Source: Spisula solida (taxonomy: Eukaryota; Mollusca; Bivalvia; Venerida; Mactridae). Taken from it: DNA of 64,000 bases. The translations under genes were made by a program, and so were the position numbers. Shown here in pieces: positions 45,301-60,300 of this stretch. The stretch lies in the NCBI GenBank assembly GCA_947247005.1, contig OX365952.1, positions 5,044,501 through 5,108,500 on the forward strand, given 5' to 3'. Under the pieces are notes generated by a model. The model ran no database searches. It worked only from the letters and a program-made list of their open reading frames with translations, and had not been told where the DNA came from. Position 1 is the first letter of the stretch. Every line of letters begins with the position of its first letter.

Positions 45301-48300
45301 AGGTCCTGCAGGTGGTCCCATTAAACAGGATCTTATCGCTTTGTAAAGAGAGCTAAAGAGAGTTAACTGATAATGGAAATTGTTAAATGAAATCTCATTA
45401 ACGATTCAATATCAAACAAAACGTTGTAAGAATATAGTTGCACTTTTGATGTAAGTTAGTTCTTTTAATTGCTCAATAGTCAGTACTCAGAATGACTACC
45501 TGTAATTCTGTCTAGCAAGCATGTTTCATAAGCTGCTGGTCCTTCAGGCCACTACAAAAATAAGTTAGTGTTTAGCCCTAACCTGCGTTCAACAAACATT
45601 TATGTGAAGCATGTTTCGTACCTGTTTCGTATCTGCTACATACCTGTTACATACCAGGTATGAAACATGCGTCACGTAAATATTTGTTGAACGCAGGGCA
45701 GGATTGTGAAATATTGTTTGCTGTATACGACATGCGATCACTGATCATTTCATGTAAAATGTATAAAAATATGTGACATTACTACACAACTTGTGACAAA
45801 ATGATAGACAAACAAATTTAGTTAGGAGTAGATGAGTTAGGAATTAGAGCGAATCTGTTCTTAGAGCCTTTGACATTAAAGTTATCATTCGTTTCTGGTA
45901 TCCAAACCTACTCTAAAGATTTGCAGCGATTCTGAATGTTTTATGGGCCGGTGTTTGAAAACGAGATTTTTCTGCATTTTATACTTTTGGAGATTTAAGT
46001 TGCTCTTCCCTGTTTAAAACTATCCGCAAGAAAAATATTTTCCAATCTACCTGCCCTATTTGGCTAGTTACCTGAAACTAACACTGTTTTATTTAGGCCT
46101 TATAGATGAAGCAAAGCACTGAAAGTCAAGTGATGCCAGCCAGAGGCTTATTGCTGATCATGGATGTCAGTCTGTTATTACAGTACATGTACATTGAATT
46201 ATATACTGTAAACCAAGAAATTATTTTGCACTACTTAATTTCGCGGAGTTTGCGAGTGGTATAATTTTGTGAAATTAAATTGCCGCGAAAGTGCTGAAAA
46301 CATTAATATGGACATTGTCTGAAACTTAAAAACATGAATCTTTGTAGTCCCAACTATGCTGAGGATCAGCAAAACGCGAAAGTTAGTATTCTCGAAAGTA
46401 AATTGGTTTACAGGGAGATAGAACAGATTCGCTTTATCCCTCAATACACATATGTTTTGAGTATTGTTTGCATGTTGTATATTAACATAATTTCTTCACT
46501 TCCTGTCTAACTCACATATAGAGAGAAAACCTAGAACTGTGGTAAGACAACATAGTGATCCTGTCGGAGAGTTGCCTCCCTTACCCGAGTTACGTAATAC
46601 ACTACAATACAGTAGATCCGGTATATAATTGTATACACTTGTTTTGCTGTGTTCTATATATCCTATATAGCATGTTGGATACAGCACAGGTGTCTGGCAC
46701 AACAATTGATCCCAGAATATGTTAATTAGCAACCAAAATTGATTCATGGAAAAAAAATATGAAAAAAAAAGAAATGAAATCCGAAAAAATGAGAGCTGAA
46801 TTTTTTGTTCCATAAATTAATTGGATTGTTCATTGACACATTTAAGGACCAGTTGAAGGGGCTGGCACCTGTGGGATACGTTTTAGATAATGTAGCAGGT
46901 TTTCATTTTATTGCTGGGAATAGTTACGCTTGTTATATAGTTCATAAGTCGAGGGCTTAGTGCTAAACAGTTGTAGCTCCTTCTAAAATCATATGTAGTT
47001 ACAACTGTTTTGCACTGAGCCCTCGAATTATGTTAAGATTTATCATTAGAGTTGCACTTGTACTGTAAAACAAATTTTATACATTTTAATGTTCGCTATT
47101 AAAATTTAACTAATGTCAGCTAATGTATGTTTATACTATTTTCAAACAACTACTGGTATTACAAAAAATGTTTCATCTTTCATTTTAACTTCTATTTATA
47201 TGCAGTGTTTGGTTAAAAAATCATAAGTACTAATGACAACACATTTTTAATAATTTATTGAAAATACTATCCCTTCACAATCCCAGTATAAGACTTAAAA
47301 TATCCCTAATATTCAACTAAAATGTGAATTTAAAATCAAATCTTGATTATTTTTGTTAAATCACTTATCTCTCTTTTCCAAATTTTATGGTATTTATATT
47401 GTTTCCGTGACTTAACATTCATTGCCAAACTATTCTAGTGGGGCTGTACATGAATATATCTTTGCAAATGATTAATTTCTGATCAATTACATTCGAAAGA
47501 ACAATTTGTCCTGTTTACCAGGTAGTGCAGGTTGGTTTTGACCAGCAACAATCGCTAGGTCAGAGTTCAAGGTCACAGTGGCCTTGAGCTTAAATGGCTA
47601 TTTGATTGTCATTGGGGTGTACATGTGTTGTGAACATTTCTTGTATTTGTGGTCATGAAAATGTAAAGTAATACAGGGATGTTTGTTGGCTTGCAAAAAT
47701 ATGTATACAAATTAGGTTTTATTTTGGGGCTCTGTTTAAAAACCTACTTTTTGTATAATTTCTACATTTCTTTGTTTTATTTTTCTAACATTGATAATTT
47801 TTCACAATTCATTATAAATTTACGACTTCTTTTATAAAAAATCATGATTAGATCTATTATCTTATTGGTGTCAGCTGTTTGGTCATAAGCAGTAACTTTA
47901 TCAGTTCTATTTAAAAGTTTGTACATTTACTTCATTCAGGGGTCCTACTAAGGCATGATTCCTAATCCTAAAAATGAGTGGCAAGTCTGTTTCAGGTGCC
48001 GTTAGCAGACATTCCTACACCAAAACTGAGACTGTTCCAAGCATGGTTCTAATGTTAAATATCAGCTTATGAAACTTCAAATGACTTATAATGACTTTGT
48101 CAATTCTTTGAATTTTTTCATCAATTCTTTGAATTTTTTCATCAAATAACTTTTAATTTTCTGCAGAAACGTCCATTCTGTCAGATGCACCCAATTTGGA
48201 TTTCCAGATTATTCCGGAATTATAGGACCCCTGTTCATTTTAGTCTTGATGATACATTTTGAACTTTTGTTAACCACTCACTGAAGGTAAATTATCTCCC

Positions 48301-51300
48301 TTTGGAAAAATTTTATGAACCAGTCACTGAATATTTATTACCTCCCTTGGAGAAGTTACACAACAGGATATTTATTTCAGCGACAATGTCCGGTAGAGTG
48401 CATACAGGTTTACGTAGATCAGAGCATGCCAGTATTAAAGTACACTCTGCCAGACTAGCGTCACAACAATTTCCTATCAATGAAGAAACACAGGAGGAGA
48501 TAACTCCTGTACCGTTAGAAAATGTTGAAGAAAATGATGATGGTGATAGTTTAGGTATAGATTGTAGCAGTTTGTGTGACCACACACTCTGTGGGCTTGG
48601 AGCACTGTGTGAACCCCTTTTGTTTCACCCTCTCTACAACATGTATATATACCGTATAAACAGCAAATTATCTCCCTTTTTTATAAGGGGAGAAAACAAA
48701 AAGAGAACTGAGAAAAGGGAGATAATCATCTGTTTCCATAAATTATAAAAGGCCTAGAAAAAAAGTTTGTTTCTGGTAACATTAATATGGTACCGGTAGT
48801 TAGGTGGGAAATTGTTTTTAAGGGGATTTTTTACTCCTAGTTCTAGAAAGAAAAAACAACTTTATATATCTTTCACAAAAATTAAAAAAATAGCAAACAT
48901 GATTATCATTTTTTGTGATTTTTAAAAAATTTAGGGATGCATCAAATCTGTCATGTATTTTGGGACACCGGAAACAGTGTTTTATTTTATGCCTTGCCCT
49001 TAGAGCTATTAACAACACGTAACTATATAATTATGATTACTTGTACTTAGTTTTCATTGCAACAGAAATTGATGAAATGTATAACTTAAATTTTGTAAGT
49101 AAATACTTGTACAAGTTGGCTGTGGTTTAATTTGGCTATATTGACCGTCATGAGCCGCTGAGTTAGTTTTGGATAAATTGATATTTTAGCGATATTGGCA
49201 TTGACTTTTATTCAACTATTTTACCATCGTTTTCACTTCCAATGTCATATGATGTTCTATATGATCCATTTATATAATGTCATTATAAAGCAATTTTGTT
49301 CATTTAAAGTACATTATTTTCACCTGTTATGTGTTGTCCTTTTAGTTTATAATTTACATCTCTTTCTTTAACAGGAAACTCATTAATTGTTTAATTATTC
49401 CATAACCCGACAAACTAATTATTGTAGTTTAAAATGCTTTACATATTATTGTAGTGTAGTAAAATTTAGCCTGTAAAACTTTAAATAAGCATTTCTAGAA
49501 CTAACATCCTCATCATTATGGAAGGGAAGATGTTCAAATGAAGTTTTTAAGAAAATATTAATATTCATTATAGAATTGTTCAGAAATATTGATAACATTT
49601 TCACATTTCAACCACCAAACCTGCTGAGCTGTATACCCCTCCAAACCAGGACAAAAGGGCCCAGTTTAAGTCCTAAGTCTGTCTGATTTAGAGGGGCTCT
49701 ATTGCAGGGTACCTGGTATAATCCTGATACTCTACTTCTCTGAGGTCTGTCACAGAATTTTACAGTTTCCATATTGCTTTGATGGAACTGAAAACCTGTG
49801 TTATGCTCAGATGGAACTCAGGATGCATGACTTCTCAGTTTCGTCGTTATGCTCAGATAGAACTCAGGATGCATGATATCTCAGTTTTGTCTGTTCATTG
49901 TGCCAGTTTTGAGTTACATCTTAATAGCCATATGAAAACAGTACAATTCAGTGATGAAACTGGAAAGTGTATCATGTATCATTATCCTTTTATGAATTTT
50001 TACTATGTATATACCATCACTACAGTGTGAATTGTGTTCACTAGTGTTTTAATATTCCCAAGGACTGGTTTGATTTTGTTTTTAGATGTGATCGTTTAGA
50101 AGATTTACTTTGTTACTCTATGTAGATATATATTATAGTTTTATTTTGTTGTTACAAGTTTTGAATGAGTGTGCTTAGAATGTCGTATGTGTCTCATAAG
50201 TCAAGTAGGTTTGCCCTTTAAATAGGGATGATAAGTAAATTCTTTACTTTGCTTTTAAAAGATTTATTAAAGGCTACCTGAACCTCTTCCTTCTATAACT
50301 ATTCAGTAGACAAAAGCTGAGCAGCATTTTCTATAAATTAACTATTTGGTGTAAGGTACTTTAAAATATACGGTAATGTTAGTTTTTAGAACTCTTTAAC
50401 ACAAGAACTATTTATACCCCCGCACAAAGAGTTGTAAGGGGGGTATACTGGATTCAGCTTGTCTGTCCGTCCGTCCGTCAGTCAGTCAGTGTGTCTGTCT
50501 GTAGACACATTCTTGTGGACAAAACTCCTTCTACAGCTCAAACTTTCACAGATGAACAACCTCAACATATAGATGTGCATGAAGAAAGGAATTTGCGCTT
50601 CGATGAATTTTGGCAGAATTATTGCCCTTGTCGGCAGGGGTATATTAGTCTGCCGAATGGCGACTGCTCTAGTTTATTCTCATCTTACTGTATATTCTTC
50701 TGACACTAGAATCATTAAAGTCTGAGAACTTGACTAACCACTGATGTTTGAGGATTATTTATACCAACTTTACTACTATTGATTCAAAATTCGAAGATGT
50801 TATTTACAATAGCTAATGGTCAATTGTTTGTAGAACATGTTCTCACTGACTGACCTCCTCAAGGTTGTTAATTAACAACTATTTCTCAAGTGAATATAAA
50901 CAGACTAGTTCTATTCATCCAAGAGGACTTAAATAATGCCTCATGGACCTTTAAAATCAAATTTTTACTTGTATTATTTATTTTACTGAATGTGTGTTAA
51001 TTGATGTCGCCTACATGTGCATACATTGTACTTCAATATAGTGTGTTATTGTGAGTGAGGGTTGAGTACTACTAACGACCTTATAAGACTCATGCATATT
51101 TGAAATCTGCATGTTTAGGCGCTTCTTATGAGCCTATTTTCATAAAAATTGACCAAACTGAAGTTGAAAATGCTTGTTTGCCCTTAAGTAAAGAGTAGTT
51201 TTCAGACAGTTTTTTCTTGTTTTCTCAAAATATTGATTTTGTACTTACGACCTTCTAGTTCTAAGTCAGCGAAGTTATCACAATACATTATGAGCTTCCA

Positions 51301-54300
51301 ATCTTAGTTCCGTTAGAGGTTTCTACTGTCGTTATGCTGTACGACGGAACTCAGAACCGGCATAACACTCAGCAAAACTGGCATGTCATGTATCCTGAGT
51401 TCTGTCGATTCAATTTGAAAACAGCTAGTACAAAACGTTAAACCTCCGACGGAATTGAGAAGCAGTGTATCAGGATCACTTCACAGTGCTATTTGGCGTG
51501 TAACATTATTATGTCATACTCAGTGTATAGTGTGGAGATTTTGACATGACTCTCAACCTTCTATTACCATAATTTAACAGCTGATATATTGTCTATATTT
51601 ATAACACAGTTGTATGTTTTCATAAGCATGAAGTACCACCAAGGCGCTCGAGGTGTTGTATACCAACACAAATCTAAAGGACCGATATTGCAAGATTTGC
51701 TTGCAGAAATTTATAAATTCAACAAGTACGTTGTAATGTATTGATGGATAAAGGTCGGGATCGTGTCAAATTCTTCATGTTATACATGTATGTATACTAT
51801 TTCAGGTGATACAAGTTCTAGCGATGATGACTGGGATGAGGACGGAGATCTGAAGAGATACGCGTACCTACAAGCACAGGAACGTATGATGTCATCAGAG
51901 GCGGCGAAACATGCTGAATCGGGTCAAATTATTCCTATCAATAAAACAGTACAGTTACATCGTCCTGTAAGCTATACGTCATTAAAACAAACTAAAGCAG
52001 AAAAAATACAGAAAGCCGGTGCTATGGGGACTGTAGTCAAGTAAGTTTTAATACATAGTGCCCAGAATTACAATATTTACCTCCCATTACTCTGAATTGT
52101 CAACCATTTTGATTGGAAACTCTGATAAGTATATTTAATAGAAGACTATATTCATTAATTGTCATATTTTAGATTATAGTAAGGGATTTTATAATACAGT
52201 GGGGGAGACATACATATTTTGTGCTGGACACTGGCTTGATGGATGCCTCAAAATTTGTCCGTGCTTTACAAATAGTTGTTACCAAGCCGTCTGTCAGGAA
52301 TTTAAGATCAGAAAAATAGCCAGAGTTAAGGCCCTTTGTGGGAGACATACGTTTTTGTGAAAAAAACTTTTTTAGCTTAAAATAAAAACTAGAAGAGAGT
52401 CAAGAATATTTTTAGCAACTTTTCTTGTGAACCCTGTATAAATAATAATATTTAAACTCAAAATGTGTGATAATGATACCTGTGTACAATCACATTTTTT
52501 TTTTTAAAAAGTCATTTTTATCTCATAAATTTTCAAATTGTTATATATATTGCCCAATGCTTACAGACAGAAGAGAAAGTCTCGCAATGTTTTGAGTAAA
52601 TCAACTGAGTCAGCATTGATATCACCTGGGTAAATGATTTGTTAGCGACATTGATGCTGTGTGCTCGTTTATACATTGCATGGATTGATAATTTTCTGAA
52701 CTTTGTTGACAGTTTATAATTATGACACATTTGTTATTATTATTATAGTCTGTCAATGATAATTCTAGCCTTTGCTTACAAAAAAATAAAAATGCATTTT
52801 GGATGTCCATTTTTGCTCAAACTTTTAATGCATATAATCTTTCAATCTAGGCTGACCACAAGCAGTCAGTCGACCGTGCAGTGTTTATTTATTGATAAGG
52901 CTAGAGTTATCTCCGGCGAGCTATATAAATAGTTTGCATATTTATCATCCAAATGTACATCACTCCTTGAAAACAAAAAAACACTCTTAGAGGATGAAGA
53001 TAGGCACCTTAATTTACAATTTGTGATTTAATTGTATACCCTTAATCCCTTATCAAAAGAATTAAAACCTGTGTATCGTTTCATACCCTTTAAATAACTT
53101 TTTTCTGTTAATTTTCCTACAATTAGAATGGTCACCAAATTGTCACAGTTCGGTGTTAATTCAGACTTTGCTGTTTCTGCCATTTTGTAGATCTACATTT
53201 TCTAGATATTATACTTTGCACAGTTTGACTTTTCATGTATGTACTACCAGGGGTTTCATTTTGGTTGAATTTGTTGATTTCATACTTCATACATAATTTA
53301 AGTGTCTCAGTGCCAAAATACCTTCAATTTAAAGAAAAATTGACTGTGAGGTCCAATGTATTAAAAATTTGATTTTTTGGGGAAAAGTTAGGGGTCAAAG
53401 TGTCATTTTAAGGGCCAAATGAAACCCCTGTATTGCAGTTCCGATATTTATTCAGTTTTACATTTAATCCCATGTTTTATACCTCCTGCATGTGTTTGAT
53501 TTTTTTATAAACAATTTTGTTTTTTTATTAATCAGAAATCAGAGTTTTTGTTCAAGTATTTGAACTACAATTTGGTCTTCAGCCAAATACCGGTACATTG
53601 CATTAAGCCTGTTTTGAAAATGGTTGTTAAAATTGATATCTTACATGAGGAAAAGAACATCATGTTGTCGCAATTACGGTATTATGACATTGTGACATCA
53701 TTAAATGCATTGTTCACATCAAATTCCATTTATTGAGTTTATTTGGAAACGAGTTAAGGTCATAAATCTTTAACTTTTAAATTTTTTTTTTTTTTCAGTT
53801 TTGATAGATTGAATTACAATCTCATTAAAATCAGACCCTTATTATGCTTCAATTCTTTACGCTGATATAGGATCTGACATACTGTGTATGGGCTCATGTT
53901 AATGTGAACTTTATGTCATCAAATTAAATTGCTGTGATCACAAATTTGAAAGTGCAGATAAAAACTGCTGAGGCTATGATTGTGACGTCATTGTGCGCCA
54001 GAGAGATTATTTGAACATAACCTCTTATGGAGTGTAGTCAGATCTCTAATGGCGTAAAAGAATGGAGCAAATGTTAGGATCTGATTTTATTGAGATAGAT
54101 TGAATTATCAATTTATTCATGTTTATTCATTTTGTTTGTACTCACAGGATAGGTCTCTTAAGAATACAAATAGGTGTATCATGTCCTTTTACTGTAAGGC
54201 CTAAAAGATATCGTTTTCAGTAACGTGCTAAAAAAAATACAGGTCAATAGGTTGGAATTTTTCTTTTCATTTCTTTTATTTTGAAAAGTAAATTAAACTA

Positions 54301-57300
54301 TAACAGAAAATTAATACATTGTATAGATTTTAATATTAACACCATAAAAATGTTTAGGATTGTGGTTAAAGTTATGGTAGGTCAGGATTGTGGGGAAAAT
54401 GTGAAAACAAGTACCAAAATCACAGACACTTATTGAGTTATAAAAATTTGGAATAGGCAGGCCTAGACACTAACTATTTTGGCCACTGGTCCGACAGGGC
54501 AAAAGCGCCCAGTTTGTAAATAGGACAGTTACTGGTCCTCCAGAATTTCCACTGGTCCTTCTGGATTTTCACTGGTCTCGGACCAGCGGACCAGTGTTGG
54601 TGTCGAGCCCTGATAGGGAAACAGGATTAATGTATAGTTTATGTTTTATGTATGTTTTAGGAAGCCCCAATCTGCCACAAGTGTTCTAGATTGGAAGGTA
54701 AACCCCTACCCAGAACCCCCAGCCCCTGATTACATTAACCTTAGATCTAAGGAAGAAAGACTTCAAGCCAAGCAGAGAGAGCTAAAGGAGAAAACTGATG
54801 CCATATTACAAAGGAGAAAGTAAGTAGGAGTTATAACATCGTGATTGCAACCTCTCTGAAGCAGCCCTCTTAAGAGCCACAACCTCTCCTTAGCAACATT
54901 ATTGTTTTGTTCCAGGGGTGGTATTCAATATTGATCTTATTTAATTGGAGAATAATGGTAGCCAATCATATCACCCATTACTGACCAAGAGTTTAAAATG
55001 CCCTGTCCATGATTCAAACCCTCACCCTTAATTAGTTTTCAAGAGCATAACCCACTTGCCAACCAAGCCAGCAACTTGTTGTGGAAAATATACTGTAAAC
55101 CAATTTACTTTTGCCAATACTAACTTTCACATTTTGCCGATCATTGGCATATTTGTGACTACAAATTTTCGCGTTTTTAAGTTTCCCGCAATGTCCATAT
55201 TAATGTTTTTTAGCACTTTCGCGGTGACTTTATTTTGCGAATTTCTACCACTTGTGAACTCTGCGAAATTAAATCATGCAAAATAGTTTCTTGGTTTACA
55301 TTATTCATTGCCATGGAGACAAAGATGTATGCTTATTGTTTCAGAGATGAAGATATGTTGAAAGATTGGAGAAATGAAAGTAAAAGACTACAGCAAAAAA
55401 AATATTTCGACAGTCTTAGAAAAGGAACTAAAGGTTAGTCTTGTTTAGCTAGTTCCTCATGGCAGGAACATATTATGGTATAACCTGCGGCCATTGGTTG
55501 GGAAGGCAGGTCTTGTACTGTGCTCTTTTATTAGAACAAGTGTTATTGAATTCTTTTAATTTCTGATTACCGTATTACTCTTGGCTGATTTTGCGAATAC
55601 TTTGATGACTGTTACAACGTCAGAACTCAGTTAAGTCTTGGTTTGTCTGGTTTCTCTTGTCTGCTCTTCGGTAATGGAGGAGAGAAAACACTATAGAGGT
55701 ATACCAAAGGGGGTGCTCTTGAACAGTCTTTATTATAATACCAGACAGGTTAAACAATGCTACTTGAGATAATGTCTAGGTTAAGTTCGCTCACCAGCCA
55801 AATAAATATATTACATTAAAACTAACAGGGTTATGTCCCCTTCTATCATTGATAATTAGCATGTGTTGAAATTGTAAAATTGTATTTTCTTTCCTGCATA
55901 AACATTCCAAAAGGAGTTCACAAGCAATGTTGCATTGTAGGTATTTACTGTATACATATCACATTTTCTTTGCTTCCTTTTCAGACTTTTTAGATCCAGT
56001 ACAACAAGCACCATTCGACATTGATCAAAATTACATACATATACCCACAAATGAGGAAAGAATAAAGGTAAATTATGGTAAATTTCTAGAAGTTATAGTA
56101 ACAGTGTAGCAGTACCAAGTGACTTTTGGCTGCAGTTCCAAGAAGTTTGTAAACATTGGAAATAAATTAGCCATAAGTATTTTATTTCTTTATAGATTTC
56201 TATGAAATGTAAATCTTTTCAGCCGGTTGACCGATTTTGCCGTTACCCTGTGACACCTACACCTTCCATGATTTCACAAGGTAATGGAAGAAACGGCACA
56301 GCTGCTGAAAAAGATTTTATGTTTCATGTAAAGCAAATAACTTTCCCCTTAGCGTGGCGTATATTTCATAGAAATCAATGAAGAAATGAAATACTTATGT
56401 CTATTTTATTTTCTAATATTTGCAAATTTCGTCTTGGAACTGTAGCCAAAAGTCATGTGGTATTGCTACACTGAGTTAATTAATATCCGAATTATGATAT
56501 CAGCCCCTTAAGCCCAATTATGCCCTAAATGGTGATTTTCAAAAAGGAATTACTTGGAAACCTATCTGCAAAATGATGCATTTTGAGCATTTTCAAATTG
56601 AGTCCCATAGGTGGAAAAGACCACAAGATGGAAGGAAACGAAATACAGCCTCCAGTTGGTTTGTAGCCAAAATATTGAATTGTAAACAATAAATGTATCA
56701 CTATGATTTATAGTCTAAGGGAAGCAAATCTTGCAAAGTAAGTATTTTGCCTTGCATAAATTATACTTAAATATAATTTTAGGCATACTAGGTCAACAGA
56801 TATAGTTAACATTCTGTCGTCAATTATTGGTCATTTGTAAAAAACATCCTAATTCCTTGTTTTTACAGGATGATGCCTTTCCCCACCCACTTTTTATACA
56901 TGCAAAAACTAAAAAGTTAAAAAGATCAACTTTGTGCACAACAATTATATGCAATCATTGGAACTCAATTTCATGTTTGTTCTTATTTAATAGAATTTTT
57001 AATTTTCGCACATGCACACAAGGTATCTCGATCAGCCCCCCTTAGAATACAAGTTAGTTGTTTGTTTTATAATAATGTGTTGGGAATGTTTTACAGCAAG
57101 ATGTGAAGTCAGCACATGAGAAAATAAGACGAGCGGTATCACCAGCATCTAGACAGAGAATAGAGGAAGAAAAGTAGGTTTACATATTTGTGGTCCTTTC
57201 ACATTTTTATGGCCCTTTCATGATTTTCCCCTTTCAGGTATTCCTTGCCCTTTCAAATATTTGTAATCCCTATCACATTTTTGTGGTTAAATTAAATTCC

Positions 57301-60300
57301 ATAAATAAGTGTCCAGACACAAGATGTTTTGCTAGTTCTGATTATATAGCCATATGCCCTTATACGAGAGACATTCTAAAATAAACAGGACTGTTGTCAT
57401 AAAACCTGCATGGTTAAACAATATAAATCAAAATATATGTCATCAGGAACTGGAATCCTTTTTTCTACATACAGTATATTTATTTATGAAAATAAATACA
57501 CGGTCCGGGAGGTACAGTCATCTAAACAGGGTCACTAACGCTTACCCCGCCCACACAATGATGTCACGCTATTTTACACGGCTTTAGTGCTTCCAATAAA
57601 GCTATGAAATACGCAGCATATAGTGACAATGGTGATGTGTACGTTCCTGTACTACACACGTAAAGCATTTGTGAGAATCACATGTATTTTACAGGATCTT
57701 ACATTGAACATCTAGGCGAGGATCCGTACCATAAAACAATGGTATTTTGACTATGTCTCGGTAACTGACGTCACAAACATTCTTGTGTTTTCTATTACAG
57801 CCCTATCTTTCAAGTCTGAATAACCATCCCTATGAAGTTTTTGTCATTCTTAAACTAACAAATGACTTCTAGGACTCTATCCTATTGTAGTTGTGATAAT
57901 TTCATACGATGCCAAGGGCATCTCATCTTGCTGTTGACAGAATTTGTGTTTGTCCATTTTTCCTTACGTTCTTGTGATGTCACTTTTATGTTACGATGTT
58001 GTCACTCCCGGAGTTCAAGTTATGTCAGCATCTAAAGTTCAAATGTCTTCATTTTTGCTGACAATGCCCTGCATGTTACATGTAATATTTTTGCAATGTT
58101 TGAAAATTAACGATAGGATAGTATAAAAGTTATGTCATGTTACATAGTGGACATCAATGGTAATTGAAGGGCTGCGCGGGATGCGTGTAACCATGGTTTC
58201 GAAATCGATTATTATGAACCGACATTTAAGAGTTGAATGAAAAATCAGATATCCACTTTGCGAAATTGAATTCCAGTTCAAGATTATGTAATAATATTTG
58301 TATAAAATTAAAAGCTGTTCCCGTGAGGGCCCCAGTCCTGTTTATTTTTGAACATCCCTCGTATAAGTACACAATTGAAGTATTTTATATAACACATTAT
58401 ACACATGCCAACTAGTTTAGGTTTTTTATTATTTAACCCTTAAATAATACATGCCAAATTTATATATTGCCCTTTCATGCATAAATTGTGATCCTAAACA
58501 CATTATTTTCAAATTATATCATTTTGTAAAACAGAAGCAGTACTATTCATATAATTATTCAAAATAATAATTATGATTTGTCCAGAGTTACCACGGTAGT
58601 GCCCCAAACCCCTTAAGATCACCCAGCAGATCAGTGCCAACTGTGCGATACACAGTTGCGACCAATGCTTGATGTTTTATTGTATAACACTACTATATGC
58701 TACTGTTTACAGAGCTCAAAGAATTTTACAACTTGAGAAAAGAATTAAAACACACACATCACAGATGCATGAGCGACGAAAACAGCCAAAAGGTTCGCCA
58801 CAAGAAGAGATGGATGCCGCCAGACGTGAGCTTGAAGTGGTATGTATAGTAATATCTATCACATGGGATGCATAAACAATACTGGGTAAAGTTTCCAACC
58901 AAGTTTAGAAATTACTGTAGACATTGAGTGGTCATTTGTATGCCCCCATTTTTGATGAGGGGGTATATTGCTTTGCATATGTTGGTCGGTTGGTCTGTCG
59001 GTCGGTAGACCAAATGGTTTCTGTTCAATAACTCAAGAACGCTTTGTCCTAGGATCTTCAAACTTTACACGGAGGTTGGTCATCAACAGTAGATGACCCC
59101 TATTGATTGAGTTCAGTAGGTCAAAGGTCAAGGTAACTGTGACCTTTACCATTTCTAACTATTAAGTGGCATGTATGTTTTACAAACATCTCTAGTAATT
59201 ATTGACTTGAATAGAGCACTTTAGGGTTCTTTTTTAATGTAGGTACTAATATTAGCTATAGAACAAAATGTTGCTAACTGGAAATGTCAAATTTCAAGCT
59301 TTAAATGCTTTAAAATGAAATGTTCTTGTGTAGATTAACTTTCGTAGTAAAACTTTCGTCTGGAAATTTCTAAACCTGGTTAGAGATACTGTTGAATGTC
59401 CTGTGTCTATGCATTGCTTGTTGTTTGTTACCTTGTTGTTGTTGTTCCAGCACCAATATTCTGTTGTTTTTGTCCTATTTTGTTGTTCTAAGTTTGATTT
59501 CTCCAACTGTTACCATAAAACCAAATTATAATAAATTAATTATCAACTCCACCCTCATTTTTTTATTCAAACTATTTCGTGATTAAGACTTTAAATTTTC
59601 CTGAGATGTACACATGTATAAAGCTATATTTCTTATAAACAGGTTTGGCACATGATTTGCTAATTTAAATGTCATGCCTCATTATGAAGGTCAAAAGTCA
59701 AGGTCACTCCAGAGACCTTGCACATAAAGACTGTTTTCAAATTTTATCCTCATCTGTGTATAGGTAAATTCAATATTTGCTTAATTTATCTGGCTGGTAC
59801 AGCAACTACATCTGTAAGGTTGTGGATACTAGTTTTGTCTGATCACTTTAATCTGAGACTCTGAGCTTTAACTAGTTCACATCTGATGATACTCAGTTTA
59901 ATGTGGTCCGATATTAAATACATGTATTTGTATTTTGTTTTGATTTATATAAATCCGTCCCATGTACTGTGAATATTTTATAATCATATGTTTCCACCAA
60001 TCCCATGTATGCTGTGTTTTATACAGGAATAGTGACCCTGCGCTTTACTAAAACATACATGTAATAGCAAATTTACCAATATACATTGCATTAAATAATT
60101 CTAAATTTATAATTTATAATTTGTTAACTTCTGCATATAACCAGAGTATAAATTATATAAAATGTAACCTAACTTCTACAAGGTTTCTTGTATTAAGTCC
60201 ATATTTTTGTAAATGTTTTTTTGATTGGTTTTGTTCAACTGAGACAGGCACACGTGTATTGTAATTTTTCCACCTATAATTGACCCAAGTTATTTGTATA

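Noticed and set aside
48302..48748. 148-aa frame taken as a whole
   Set aside because: Only 48381-48554 is exonic; the ends run into intron and into an inverted repeat.
56222..56279. Exon-like segment between LRRC27 exons 9 and 10
   Set aside because: It lies inside a TIR element and its 58 bases would shift the following exons out of frame; skipping it gives a clean join, so it is not part of the main model.
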